Shown piece by piece: positions 8,022-16,307 of a DNA stretch of 41,885 nt. Positions within the stretch are counted from its first letter, which is position 1; each line of letters opens with the position of its first letter. The notes under the pieces are model-generated. The model had not been told where the DNA came from. It made no database searches and was given only the letters and a program-made list of their open reading frames with translations. The stretch comes from Gammaproteobacteria bacterium (GTDB taxonomy: Bacteria; Pseudomonadota; Gammaproteobacteria; Pseudomonadales; Azotimanducaceae): the NCBI GenBank assembly GCA_028824555.1, contig JAPPDJ010000144.1, positions 1-41,885 on the forward strand. The letters run 5' to 3'. The position numbers were made by a program, and so were the translations under genes.

Positions 8022-8642
8022 ATGCTCAAACTGCACGGTGTCCGGTTCAGCAATTACTACAGCCTTGCCAAGGCCGCGCTGCTTGAGAAGGGCGTGGAGT
8101 TCGAGGAGGTGAAGGAGTCTCCGGCGCAGAGCGATGAATTCCTCGCCAAGAGCCCCATGGGGCGCGTGCCCGTGCTTGGCACGGACGAGGGCTTCTTCTC
8201 CGAGTCCTGGGCCATCGTTGACTATCTGGAACGGGTGCAACCGGCGCCGGCGCTGTTGCCGGCGGAGCCATTCGCCCGGGCCAAGACCATTGAGCTCAGC
8301 CGCCACATTGAACTCAACGTGGAACTGGTGGCCCGGCGCTGCCTGGGCGCGGCGTTCTTCGGCGCCGAGGCGTCCGAGGACAAGAAGGCGGAGACGAAGG
8401 AGGACCTGGCCAAGGGAGTTGCCGCAGTGCAGCGGCTGATGGCCTGCGACCCGTATGCGGCCGGGGCGGATTTCACGGCGGCAGACCTCTACGCCTTCTT
8501 CTGTTTCGGCCTCTCCGGCCAGATCGCGCAGAAGGTGTTCGACGTGGACATCCTGGCGGAAGCACCCGAAGTCAAGGGGTTGTTGGGGCAGCTTGCCACT
8601 CGGGAGAGCATTGCCAAGGTGACGGCGGACCAGAGGGGCTAA
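8022..8642 (+). CDS. Glutathione S-transferase
   Basis: 206 residues. The thioredoxin-like N-domain (1-75) has LHGVRFSNYYSLAKAALLEKG, the cis-proline motif SPMGRVPVL (P50) and the gamma-glutamyl-binding pair E61-S62 in FSESWAIVDYLE. The all-helical C-domain follows, with the N-capping region GADFTAADLYAFF. A Ser or Tyr near the N-terminus (S10/Y12/Y13) is the likely glutathione-activating residue, but the class is not clear. Cytoplasmic conjugation or reduction by glutathione is expected. It lies 35 bases after the CoA-transferase and may share its transcript. Confidence 0.9.
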   Translation: MLKLHGVRFSNYYSLAKAALLEKGVEFEEVKESPAQSDEFLAKSPMGRVPVLGTDEGFFSESWAIVDYLERVQPAPALLPAEPFARAKTIELSRHIELNVELVARRCLGAAFFGAEASEDKKAETKEDLAKGVAAVQRLMACDPYAAGADFTAADLYAFFCFGLSGQIAQKVFDVDILAEAPEVKGLLGQLATRESIAKVTADQRG

Positions 8643-8656
8643 CCGTTTGGGACCGA

Positions 8657-8827
8657 AGGGGACGGGCTTGTCCCCGCCCGTCTCGAATGCACCGAGGAAT
8701 CCGGCGAAGCACAGCAGTTCGCGCAAGCGAACTGCCAACGCGCCCGTGAGGGCGCCGGGACGGGACAAGCCCGACCCCACAAGGAAAAGCGCCTATCGGC
8801 GCTTAGGGAAGGCAGAATGCCTTCCCT
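8657..8827. repeat. Composite of repeat families A, C and B
   Basis: Four repeat units lie in line. An A arm (GGGGACGGGCTTGTCCCC) covers about 8658-8675. A C unit (8712-8756) has CAGTTCGCG...CGAACTG and CGCGCCCGTGAGGGCGC stems. An inverted A arm (GGGACGGGACAAGCCC) sits near 8757-8774. A small AAGCGCC...GGCGCTT hairpin and a perfect B hairpin (10-bp stem AGGGAAGGCA, 8805-8827) complete it. C units also occur at 14942-14988 and 39654-39698, and the fused C+A(inverted) arrangement recurs at 23065-23099, so these units seem to move or recombine together. Confidence 0.8.
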
Positions 8828-8937
8828 CCGAGTCCCTCCAAGGGGCAAAGTCCGCGCGGACAGGCCCTTCGGCAGGAGGTCGTCTCGCCGCCGCACCCAA
8901 CGGGCGCGTTCCGGTGTGTGAAGGAAGGTTGGGTCGC

Positions 8938-9735
8938 GTGCTGCTCGAAACCACATCCACCGATCAAGCGCCGCCGGACTTCCTCGCGTCCATCGGCGAG
9001 GTCTTCGCCCGCTTCGACCGCCAGGACTCGGGCAACATCTCGTTCGGGGTTGAGACGGAAGCGGGCCGCCACTTCGTCAAGACGGCTGGGCCGCCCGGCG
9101 GCGGTGGTTTGCCGCTCGCGCACGAAGATCGGGTGGCGCTGCTGCAGAACGCCGAGCGTCTCGCCAGGGAAGTGCCCCATCCGGCCCTGACGCGCTTCGA
9201 ACGCTCGATTCCGTCGGCCTGGGGGCCGATGCTCGTGTACGGCTGGGTCGAAGGCGAACACCTGCACGCTCGGCGCGAACGGCGCGAGGACCCAGACACC
9301 GCATGGCAACGCTTTCTGGCGCTCCCCACGTCAGACAGGCTGGCTGTGGTTCGCACGCTCATTGACCTGCATGTCGAACTCGCGAAGAAGAACTGGGTAA
9401 CGGGAGATTTCTACGACGGTTGCCTCATCTACAACTTCTCGAGCAAGTCCGTTCACGTCTTCGACCTCGACAGCTACCACAAAGGGCCTTACACGAATGA
9501 CATGGGCCGCATGTTCGGCTCCACTCGCTTCATGGCACCGGAGGAGTTCGAACTCGGACGCGGCATTGACGAGCGCACCACAGTGTTCGCCCTCGGCCGC
9601 ACCATCGCCATCTTCCTCAGCGATCTGACTGCCTTGTCCGATGTGGTCGCCCGCGCCTGCGAAGCAACTCCGGAGCACCGCTATGGAACCGTGGCGGAAC
9701 TTTCTGGGGCGTTCGCTCCCGCCTTGGCCTGTTGA
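8938..9735 (+). CDS. Protein-kinase-like (Ser/Thr kinase fold) protein of unknown target
   Basis: 265 residues from GTG 8938, chosen because AAGGAAGG (8921-8928) is 9 bases upstream and the frame before it is repeat DNA. The C-terminal half carries a kinase signature in unusual form: GDFYDGCLIYN at 156-166 (catalytic loop, with D160 or D157 in place of HRD and N166 as metal ligand), FDLDSY with D176/D178 in place of DFG, then GRMFGSTRFMAPEEFELG as activation segment and APE-like motif. ERTTVFALGRTIAIFL resembles subdomain IX. The N-terminal lobe is short, with no obvious glycine-rich loop. It may phosphorylate a protein or a small molecule. It ends 56 bases before the convergent Fic gene. Confidence 0.75.
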   Translation: MLLETTSTDQAPPDFLASIGEVFARFDRQDSGNISFGVETEAGRHFVKTAGPPGGGGLPLAHEDRVALLQNAERLAREVPHPALTRFERSIPSAWGPMLVYGWVEGEHLHARRERREDPDTAWQRFLALPTSDRLAVVRTLIDLHVELAKKNWVTGDFYDGCLIYNFSSKSVHVFDLDSYHKGPYTNDMGRMFGSTRFMAPEEFELGRGIDERTTVFALGRTIAIFLSDLTALSDVVARACEATPEHRYGTVAELSGAFAPALAC

Positions 9736-9791
9736 GGGCTACCCAACTGCCGACTTGCCTCCCTTGGCTGGCTGTGGCCTGTACACGGGCA

Positions 9792-11060
9792 CTACGACCG
9801 GCGTGGCACTGGTCGTTCCGGCGTAGAGATTCGCGTGTCACCACCCGGACTTGCCAACTGCCGTTCGAGCGAGGTGAATTCGGCGAGCAGCTCTGGGGAT
9901 TCGAAGGCGCGGTTGCGCCGCCCCATCGCAACCTGACGCAGGATGCCTGCTGCAGCAAGCCGTCCGACCGCTTGGCTCGTCGACTGGTAGGAGCGCCCTA
10001 TCGCCTTTGCAGCGGTGGTGGTTGTAAGCACGGGGGCGCCAGGAAGCACATCAATGAGAAGGCGCGCTGCCGAGTCCCGGCGCACGGGAGCGATCCGCTC
10101 CCGCCACGATTCCTGCAAGCGACGCACTCGCTGCTCAAAGCGCGCTGCATCCTCCGCTGCCCGCCGACATGCAGCAGCAAAGAACGCCACCCAGCGATTG
10201 ATGCCCGTCCGTGCTTCTTGCGCGTGTGAGTCGCCAACATAGCGAGTGGCGGAAAGGCCAGCGACGTACTCGTCCGGCCAGGTGGCAAGTACAAGCGACA
10301 CCGGCGGCAGCACCCGAGGGGCGAGTCCTCGCCGTCGCAGCACCACATGCACCAAGGCCCGTCCTGCTCGGCCATTGCCATCCACGAACGGGTGGATCGT
10401 CTCGAACTGGGCATGGGCAATGGCTGCCTGGGCAACCGCAGGCAAGCTATCCTCGTTGCAGAAGGCGATCAGGTCTTCAAGCAGGCCCGGCACGGCTTCG
10501 GGCGGTGGCGGGACGAAGGCCGCCGAACAGGGGTTGAAGTCGCTGCCTCCGATCCAGTTCTGTACGTCGCGCACCCAGCCGCCGTAGCGGTCGAGTCGGG
10601 TGCCCGCCACCAACCTTCGGTGGGCTTCAAGCAACGTCTGTAGCGCAAAGGAGCGTCCTTCGGAAGCCTCACCAACGCACCAAGCCATCGCTTCGATATT
10701 GCCCAACACTTCAATGGCCGTGACATCTCGCACGGTTTCGCCTGCCCGTCGCGCGGCATCGGCCCGCAGCAGGCGTCGCCCCCCCACTTCGAGCCCCTCG
10801 ATGCGCGAGGAGGCAACACTCTCGGCTCGCAGCAGCAGTCTTGCCAGGGCTTCCGTGCCGGCCAGCGCCGTCGCAGAGGCATCGAGGCGCACGATCTCGG
10901 CTTCGGCATCCGCCACCTCTGCCGCCACGTCGCCGTCGAGAGCAAAAGTCCGACCGGCGACGCGATCAGGCAGATAGACCGAGTAGTCACAGGACAGGCG
11001 GTCGCGCCGTGTGGGCGCACCTGCTCCGCCTTCCCATCGGCGCTTCTCCACGGTCGCCAT
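9792..11060 (-). CDS. Fic family protein (probable AMP-transferase) with built-in inhibitory helix and C-terminal winged helix
   Basis: 422 residues. The Fic motif HPFVDGNGRAGR sits at 223-234 and fits the canonical HPFx(D/E)GNGRxxR exactly, so adenylyl transfer from ATP to a target protein is likely. S81-V-A-S-S-R-I-E-G89 fits the inhibitory (S/T)xxxE(G/N) motif and lies N-terminal to the Fic core (class II), so activity is probably auto-inhibited by the Glu in that helix. Residues about 330-395 (TTTAAKAIGRSYQSTSQAV) look like a winged helix, which could bind DNA. Two direct repeats in the leader are candidate operator sites. It is transcribed towards the kinase-like gene. Confidence 0.92.
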   Translation of the reverse strand: MATVEKRRWEGGAGAPTRRDRLSCDYSVYLPDRVAGRTFALDGDVAAEVADAEAEIVRLDASATALAGTEALARLLLRAESVASSRIEGLEVGGRRLLRADAARRAGETVRDVTAIEVLGNIEAMAWCVGEASEGRSFALQTLLEAHRRLVAGTRLDRYGGWVRDVQNWIGGSDFNPCSAAFVPPPPEAVPGLLEDLIAFCNEDSLPAVAQAAIAHAQFETIHPFVDGNGRAGRALVHVVLRRRGLAPRVLPPVSLVLATWPDEYVAGLSATRYVGDSHAQEARTGINRWVAFFAAACRRAAEDAARFEQRVRRLQESWRERIAPVRRDSAARLLIDVLPGAPVLTTTTAAKAIGRSYQSTSQAVGRLAAAGILRQVAMGRRNRAFESPELLAEFTSLERQLASPGGDTRISTPERPVPRRS

Positions 11061-11096
11061 CTTCCGAGCCCCCAGAGCCTTTGCGCTGCAGATTCC

Positions 11097-11149
11097 TTGT
11101 TCAAGGATACGCTGGAAAGCTTGAATACAGTGCGCCGTTGTTCAAGGAT
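11097..11149. promoter_or_regulatory. Direct repeats upstream of fic, candidate operator
   Basis: The 12-mer TTGTTCAAGGAT occurs at 11097-11108 and again at 11138-11149 (starts 41 bases apart, about four helical turns). They lie 37-89 bases before the Fic ATG, where its promoter should be. On the coding (minus) strand each copy reads ATCCTTGAACAA and can supply a TTGAAC -35-like box. Binding by the Fic protein's own winged helix is a guess. Confidence 0.4.
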
Positions 11150-11250
11150 TTTGCATTTGGGCGTGGCCTGAGACGAGCGGACATGCCTTAGGCGCGACCT
11201 TTGCAGTCGCCTCTGCCAATCGAGCCGAGGCCGTTCCCAAGCAAGGACGC

Positions 11251-11282
11251 GCGAGGACAAGACTCGCCCCTAACGGGGCGCC
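11251..11282. repeat. Degenerate family A repeat after the alpha-E gene
   Basis: GAGGACAAGACTCGCCCC followed by TAACGGGGCG is a decayed family A arm in inverted orientation. It begins two bases beyond the stop of the minus-strand alpha-E gene. The inner GCCCC-TAAC-GGGGC part can form a hairpin at the transcript end. Confidence 0.45.
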
Positions 11283-11283
11283 A

Positions 11284-12324
11284 TCACGACGCCAGCTTGC
11301 CCTTCTTCGGGTCGGGTTTCGGTTGGAAGTCGAACCACGTTTGGGCTATCGAGTCGTGGATTCGGCCAAGGTGCTGCTGGCATTCATCCATGAAGGCGCG
11401 CAGCGCCGGGCCTTCAAGGCCGGCGACGTCCGCGTTGGCCAGGGCGACGATGGCGGTGTTGCAGTTGCGCATGGGGCGGCGATTGCGCGGCAGGTCGCGA
11501 ACGCTGCTTCGCATTTGCGCGAGACAGCGGGCATAGGAGCGCGGCAGGTTGCCGGCGCGGAGGAGGAATTCGAGCACCGGGCCGCGGGACACCGGCTGGC
11601 CGACCGCGGCGTGGTAGGACTGCATGGCGTAGAGCGAGATCAAGACGCTCCGCCACCGGGCCTCGTGGAAGGGCTCGAGGTCGTGACCTGGTGCCAAAAG
11701 GTCGGCGGAGCCGACATCGATGGTGCGGGTGGTCATGTCGGCGCGTTCGAGCTGGTTGCCGAGGCGCAGGAATGTCCAGTGGGCGTCATGCAGCATGTTG
11801 CGGGAAAGAAAGCCCTCGAACTGGTGCACGCGCGAGCCAACGCCATCGAGCGCTTCGCGGCGGCGCCGGCGAGAGGTGCCTGGGGGCAGTTGCGAGCGGG
11901 CGAAGTGATGCAGGTCGTTGACGTATTCGAACGTCACTCTCGGCATGGTCTCGCGCACCGTGCGGGCGTTCTCCCGCACGCCTTCGATGGAGCGGATGAT
12001 GGACCCCGGATTGCGGGCGTCGCTGATGAGGAAGCGGCAGACGTTGTATTCGCTGGCTTCGTCGAAGAGCGAGTCGAACAACGGCCCGGAACCGGTGATG
12101 TCTATGAGTGGTCGCCAACCGAGCGGCAGCCGCACGGGCAGGTCCATGAGCAGGTTGGAGGTGACGGTCACCAGCCGTGCCGTGCTCTCCACCCGCTCGA
12201 TGTAGCGACCGAGCCAGTACACGCGTTCCGCCACCCGCGACAGGATGTCCCTCTTGCCGCCCGCAGCGCGGGCTTGTCCCGCGGGTGTGGCAGGCCCGGG
12301 TGCCGCACTCACGGCTTTTTTCAC
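11284..12324 (-). CDS. Alpha-E domain protein (DUF403)
   Basis: 346 residues, almost all helical. The start RDILSRVAERVYWLGRYIER, then VESTARLVTVTSNLLMD, is the hallmark of the alpha-E family. Later motifs fit as well: ARNPGSIIRSIEGVRENARTVRE, FLRLGNQLERADMTTRTIDV, and EFLLRAGNLPRSYARCLAQM. Its biochemical role is unproven. Comparative genomics links it to circularly permuted ATP-grasp ligases in a predicted peptide-synthesis/modification system. GTG 12322-12324 overlaps the TGA of the ATP-grasp gene (GTGA), so the two are translationally coupled. This is the last gene of the minus-strand operon 14886-11284. Confidence 0.92.
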   Translation of the reverse strand: MKKAVSAAPGPATPAGQARAAGGKRDILSRVAERVYWLGRYIERVESTARLVTVTSNLLMDLPVRLPLGWRPLIDITGSGPLFDSLFDEASEYNVCRFLISDARNPGSIIRSIEGVRENARTVRETMPRVTFEYVNDLHHFARSQLPPGTSRRRRREALDGVGSRVHQFEGFLSRNMLHDAHWTFLRLGNQLERADMTTRTIDVGSADLLAPGHDLEPFHEARWRSVLISLYAMQSYHAAVGQPVSRGPVLEFLLRAGNLPRSYARCLAQMRSSVRDLPRNRRPMRNCNTAIVALANADVAGLEGPALRAFMDECQQHLGRIHDSIAQTWFDFQPKPDPKKGKLAS

Positions 12325-13859
12325 GTTACGTCTCCGGCAGAGGAACCAGCTTCCCCTCTGCCCCCCGCGCCAGCGGCGGAGGAAGCTTCCCCGGCTGAGG
12401 GCTCCACCTCCACCACCCAAGTGTCCTTGCTGCCGCCGCCTTGGGACGAGTTGACCACCATCGAGCCTTTTCGCATCGCCACACGCGTCAGGCCGCCCGT
12501 CGTAACGTAGGTATCCGCGCCGGAGAGGATGAACGGGCGCAGGTCCAGGTGTCTGGCTTCGACCCGGCCATCCGTGAGCGTCGGCGCGGTGGAGAGGGAA
12601 ATCATCGGCTGTGCCACGTAGTTGCGCGGATTGGCGCGAATCGAGCGGGCGAAGGCGTCGCGTTCGGCGTGGGTCGCCATCGGCCCCATGAGCAGGCCGT
12701 AGCCACCGGATTCGTTGGCCGGCTTCACCACCAGCCTGTCGAGATTGTCGAGCACGAAGTCGCGGTGTTGCTTCTCCACGCAGCGATAGGTGGGCACATT
12801 GGCGAGCAGGGGCTCTTCGGCGAGGTAGTAGCGGATCATGTCCGGCACGTAGCTGTAAATCACCTTGTCGTCGGCGACGCCACACCCCGGCGCATTCGCC
12901 AGCGCCACGTTGCCAGCGCGCCAGGCGCGCATGAGGCCGGGCACGCCAAGGATCGAGTCTTCCCGGAACGCCTCCGGGTCGATGAAGAGGTCGTCGATGC
13001 GGCGGTAGATCACGTCCACGCGCTGGACACCGGCGATGGTCTTCATGTACACGCAATCGTCGTCGCCGACGAAGAGGTCCGGCCCCTCCACCAGTTCCGC
13101 CGCCATCGTCTGGGCAAGATAGGCGTGCTCGAAGTAGGCGGAGTTGTAGATGCCCGGCGTCAGCACCGCCACCACAGGCATTGTGTCTTGCCCCGGCGCC
13201 AGCGAACGCAGGCACGCGGCAAGCGCGAGCGGGTAGTCGTCCACTGGATGGATGATGTAATCCTCGAACAGCTCCGGGAACACGCGCTTCATGACGGCGC
13301 GGTTTTCCAGCATGTAGGAGACGCCAGAGGGCACGCGCAGGTTGTCTTCGAGCACGAGCAAGCGGCCATTCTCGTCGCGCACGAGGTCGGTGCCGCAGAC
13401 GTGCGACCAGACACCGTGGGGCGGGTCGATGCCGATGCACTCCTGGCGGAACTCGCGCGACTTGAGGATGTGGTCTGCGGGAACGAGGCCGTCGCGAATC
13501 GCGCGCTGGTCGTGGTACACGTCGTCGATGAATGCATTGAGTGCCTTCACCCGCTGCTTGAGTCCCCGCGCCACCTCGTCCCATTCATGCTTCAGCACGA
13601 GGCGCGGAACGATGTCGAAGGGCCATTCGCGGTCGATCTGCGCGGGGCCGCCGTCCTCGTCTTCGCTGTAGACCGTGAAGGTGATGCCCATGGCGCGGAT
13701 CGCCACGTCCGCCGCCGCCTTGCGCTCGGCGAGTTCCTCGGGGCTGAGGCCGGCGAGCACCCGCATGACGCTGTCGGCACCGGGGCGCGACGCGCCGTCC
13801 GGCGTCACCAGTTCATCCCACGCCCGGGTTGCGTCGTAGCTGGTCCAGTCGATGCTCAT
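12321..13859 (-). CDS. Circularly permuted ATP-grasp ligase (DUF404/DUF407)
   Basis: 512 residues. Typical segments are GITFTVYSEDEDG and REWPFDIVPRLVLKHEWDEVARGLKQRVKALNAF near the N-terminus, then HVCGTDLVRDENGRLLVLEDNLRVPSGVSYMLENR, then DLFVGDDDCVYMKT and the C-terminal nucleotide-binding half with VVKPANESGGYGLLMGP and YVAQPMISLS. The permuted ATP-grasp fold is predicted to form amide bonds at the cost of ATP, using an acyl-phosphate. The last 35 residues are a Ser/Gly/Ala/Glu-rich tail, probably disordered. It lies 7 bases after the metallopeptidase gene and overlaps the alpha-E gene by 4. The substrate is unknown. Confidence 0.92.
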   Translation of the reverse strand: MSIDWTSYDATRAWDELVTPDGASRPGADSVMRVLAGLSPEELAERKAAADVAIRAMGITFTVYSEDEDGGPAQIDREWPFDIVPRLVLKHEWDEVARGLKQRVKALNAFIDDVYHDQRAIRDGLVPADHILKSREFRQECIGIDPPHGVWSHVCGTDLVRDENGRLLVLEDNLRVPSGVSYMLENRAVMKRVFPELFEDYIIHPVDDYPLALAACLRSLAPGQDTMPVVAVLTPGIYNSAYFEHAYLAQTMAAELVEGPDLFVGDDDCVYMKTIAGVQRVDVIYRRIDDLFIDPEAFREDSILGVPGLMRAWRAGNVALANAPGCGVADDKVIYSYVPDMIRYYLAEEPLLANVPTYRCVEKQHRDFVLDNLDRLVVKPANESGGYGLLMGPMATHAERDAFARSIRANPRNYVAQPMISLSTAPTLTDGRVEARHLDLRPFILSGADTYVTTGGLTRVAMRKGSMVVNSSQGGGSKDTWVVEVEPSAGEASSAAGAGGRGEAGSSAGDVT

Positions 13860-13866
13860 GTTGCGA

Positions 13867-14886
13867 TCATGCAGCCACCGCCGAAGCTACGACCAAGTCG
13901 TGGACGAAGCGAAGCTTGTCGGCAGTCGTCGCGGCCAGCGAGAAGGGATACGGGTCCGGCAGGCCCATGCTGCGGTTCAAGCTGTTCATCACGCAAGCGA
14001 GCTCCTGCCAATCGTCCAAGGTTCGGTCGAAGCATGCGTGCTCCGGTGGCAGCGGGGAGACAAAGGTGCGGCCCTCGGTGCCAAGGCCAGCGTCATGCGC
14101 GCTCTCCAGCGTATCGGTCATATGCAGGTAATGTGCCCAGGTCTCGGCGAAGTCTTCGAGCGGGTGGGAGGCGGCATAGGGCGTGACGTGGCGGCTTTGC
14201 CAATCCGCCGGCGGGCCGTTGGTGTAGTGGCTGTCGAGGGCGTCGGCATAACTTCCACGCTCGTCGCCGAACCGCTCGCGGAATGGTGCGTGCGCGGGGC
14301 TTCCCTCCACCAGCCGACGCCAATAGTAGTGCCCCGATTCGTGGCGAAAGTGCCCCAGCACGGTGCGATACGGTTCGTCCATGGCCTCGCGCATCTGTTC
14401 GCGCAACTCCGGCGCGGCTTCCATGAGGTTGATGGTGATGATGCCTTGGTCGTGGCCCGTCATCACCGGATCGTCCACCGGGCCCGTCGCCTGGGCCGTG
14501 TCGAGGCGGGCGTCGGCGAGGATGCGAAAAGCCAGACCATCGGCGCGCTCACCCTTCCCCTCCACCGGCAGGCGCAGGCTCAGCAGGGAGAAAAGGAGCC
14601 GCCGCTTGGCCTTCTCTACTTCGTACCAGAGCTTCACGCGGCGGGCATCGGTGGGATCGGGCACCACCTCCGTGAGAGCGCAAGCGTCGCACAAGCGGTC
14701 TTCGCCGCCGCCGACCAGCCAGTTGCAGACCCGCCACTCGTCGTAGTTGCGGCAAAGGCCGTCCCGAGGAGCGAGGGGCCGCAGCGTCATTTGCGCGGGG
14801 TCGAAGCCAAGCCGGCGGCCGCATTGCAGGCAGGTGTCGTTCTCGAAGTGGATGCGGTTGCCACAAGTGCAGATGAATGTGCGCAC
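13867..14886 (-). CDS. Zinc-ribbon putative metallopeptidase (DUF2248-type)
   Basis: 339 residues from GTG 14884-14886 (GGAAG a few bases upstream). The frame is open further upstream, but that part is repeat DNA. An N-terminal zinc ribbon has C6, C8, C19 and C22, followed by a C66-D-A-C69 pair. The peptidase core has HESGH at 182-186 (HExxH zinc site) in GHFRHESGHYYWRRL, with LEDFAETWAHYLHMTDTL at about 243-260, where a glutamate could be the third ligand. No signal peptide is seen, so it is likely cytoplasmic. It is the first gene of the operon with the ATP-grasp and alpha-E genes. It may cut or mature the peptide that the ligase builds or extends; this is inferred from context. Confidence 0.85.
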   Translation of the reverse strand: MRTFICTCGNRIHFENDTCLQCGRRLGFDPAQMTLRPLAPRDGLCRNYDEWRVCNWLVGGGEDRLCDACALTEVVPDPTDARRVKLWYEVEKAKRRLLFSLLSLRLPVEGKGERADGLAFRILADARLDTAQATGPVDDPVMTGHDQGIITINLMEAAPELREQMREAMDEPYRTVLGHFRHESGHYYWRRLVEGSPAHAPFRERFGDERGSYADALDSHYTNGPPADWQSRHVTPYAASHPLEDFAETWAHYLHMTDTLESAHDAGLGTEGRTFVSPLPPEHACFDRTLDDWQELACVMNSLNRSMGLPDPYPFSLAATTADKLRFVHDLVVASAVAA

Positions 14887-14941
14887 GATGCTTCCGTCTT
14901 CTGCTTCAAGTCCCTTCCGTCGCCGGACTGTCTTGGCGCTT

Positions 14942-14988
14942 GCGCGCTCTAACGGGCGCGTCGGCAGTTCGCTGGCGCGAACTGCTGG
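14942..14988. repeat. Family C repeat
   Basis: GGCAGTTCGCTGGCGCGAAC and the bases after it (14963-14988) form a stem, next to a GCGCGCT...GGGCGCG stretch (14942-14960). It is the inverse orientation of the C units at 8712-8756 and 39654-39698. It sits between the divergent metallopeptidase and serine hydrolase genes, 56 bases from the metallopeptidase start. Confidence 0.65.
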
Positions 14989-15098
14989 CCTTTCGTGCCG
15001 CGCGGCACGCAACTTGCCCATCGCCTGCGACGCGGCCGGAACGAACGCCCGCGTACTCGCTATTATCGCACCGACCAATCGGAGGCAAAGCGCACACC

Positions 15099-16307
15099 AT
15101 GCTTGACGGAACCGTTCACCCCGACTTTGCCGATGTGGCGGCCACGCTCATCCGGCTGCTGCCCAGTTCCGGCCACGGCGGTGGGGCGGCCACCGTGTAT
15201 CACCGCGGCCGCTGCGTGGCGGACATCTGGGGCGGAACCCGCGACGACGCCGGCACCCCTTGGAGCGAGGACACCATCGCGCCTTGCTTCTCCACCGGCA
15301 AGGGCATCGTCGCGACGCTCATGCACATGCTGATCGATCAGGGCAAGGCGGCCTATGACGATCCCGTGGCGCAGCATTGGCCCGGATTCGAGGCCGGCGG
15401 CAAGGAACGCATCACGATCCGGCATGTGCTCTGCCACGAGGCGGGCCTGTACCGCATCACCGACATGATCGCCTCGCCGCGGGAGATGCTGGACTGGGAT
15501 CACATGTGCGGTCGGGTGGCCGCTGCGGAACCCGCGCACGAGCCCGGTGCCGCACATGGCTATCACGCCTTCACCTTCGGCTGGCTGCTCGGTGGCCTCA
15601 TCGAACGACTCACGGGCAAATCCCTTGCCGCTGCCATAGCCGACGAACTGGTGGCGCCACTCGGTCTCGATGGCTGCTTCATCGGCGTGCCGGGGGAAGC
15701 CATGCCACGGCGAGCTGAACTCGAGAACGGCATGGCGGAGCCGCCCTCGGACAAGCCGGCGTGGCGCGAGAACGCGCAAGAGTGGATCGAGACCGGCCTC
15801 GCCCGCGTCGGCGTCGACCTCGCAGAGTTCCGCAACGCGCTGACGCCGTTCAATGAGCCGTTCGACTGGAATGCCGAGGAAACCGTGCAGGCGACGATTC
15901 CCGGGGCCAACGGCCAGTTCACCGCCCGCTCGCTGGCACGCGTGTACGCCATGCTGGCGGAAGGCGGCGAGATCGACGGCGCACGGCTCGTCTCGCGGGA
16001 ACGCCTGGTGGAGCTTTCGCGGGTGGAGAATCGGGGCCGCGACCGCGTGCTGATGATCCCCATGCACTGGCGGCTCGGCTATCACCGAGCGTTCACCTTG
16101 GGCAAGACGGCACCGGATGCCTTTGGCCACTATGGCTATGGGGGCAGCGGCGCGTTCTGCGATCCTTCGCGGCGGCTGGCCGTGGCCTTGACGGTGAACA
16201 CGGGCAGCGGCACGCCGGCCGGCGACTGGCGGATGCCGCGCTTGGCGAGGGCTGCGATTGGCGCCGCGGACCGCATCGCCGCGGCAGACCCGGTCGGGAT
16301 GGACTGA
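15099..16307 (+). CDS. Class C beta-lactamase-like serine hydrolase (EstB-type esterase/peptidase)
   Basis: 402 residues. The SxxK motif is S65-T-G-K68 in CFSTGKGIVATLMHMLIDQG. The second motif Tyr is probably Y155 in HGYHAFTFGWLLGGLIER, which has YHA rather than YxN and so is closer to esterase/peptidase members than to true beta-lactamases. FGHYGYGGSGAFCDP near residue 345 supplies the third motif. N-terminal GGAATVYHRGRCVADIWGG is typical of this esterase group. No signal peptide is visible, suggesting a cytoplasmic enzyme. GGAGG at 15081-15085 is 13 bases before the ATG. Its TGA overlaps the ATG of the M32 gene (TGATG). Confidence 0.9.
   Translation: MLDGTVHPDFADVAATLIRLLPSSGHGGGAATVYHRGRCVADIWGGTRDDAGTPWSEDTIAPCFSTGKGIVATLMHMLIDQGKAAYDDPVAQHWPGFEAGGKERITIRHVLCHEAGLYRITDMIASPREMLDWDHMCGRVAAAEPAHEPGAAHGYHAFTFGWLLGGLIERLTGKSLAAAIADELVAPLGLDGCFIGVPGEAMPRRAELENGMAEPPSDKPAWRENAQEWIETGLARVGVDLAEFRNALTPFNEPFDWNAEETVQATIPGANGQFTARSLARVYAMLAEGGEIDGARLVSRERLVELSRVENRGRDRVLMIPMHWRLGYHRAFTLGKTAPDAFGHYGYGGSGAFCDPSRRLAVALTVNTGSGTPAGDWRMPRLARAAIGAADRIAAADPVGMD

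Noticed and set aside
12441-14186. Long plus-strand open frame antisense to the ATP-grasp gene
   Set aside because: Its Arg/His/Val-rich sense is the mirror of a well-conserved minus-strand protein; it has no motif of its own and the high GC content explains the lack of stops.
14887-15078. Upstream extension of the metallopeptidase by 64 codons
   Set aside because: It runs through a family C repeat and ends close to the divergent gene's promoter; the zinc ribbon starts right after GTG 14884-14886, which has its own Shine-Dalgarno.
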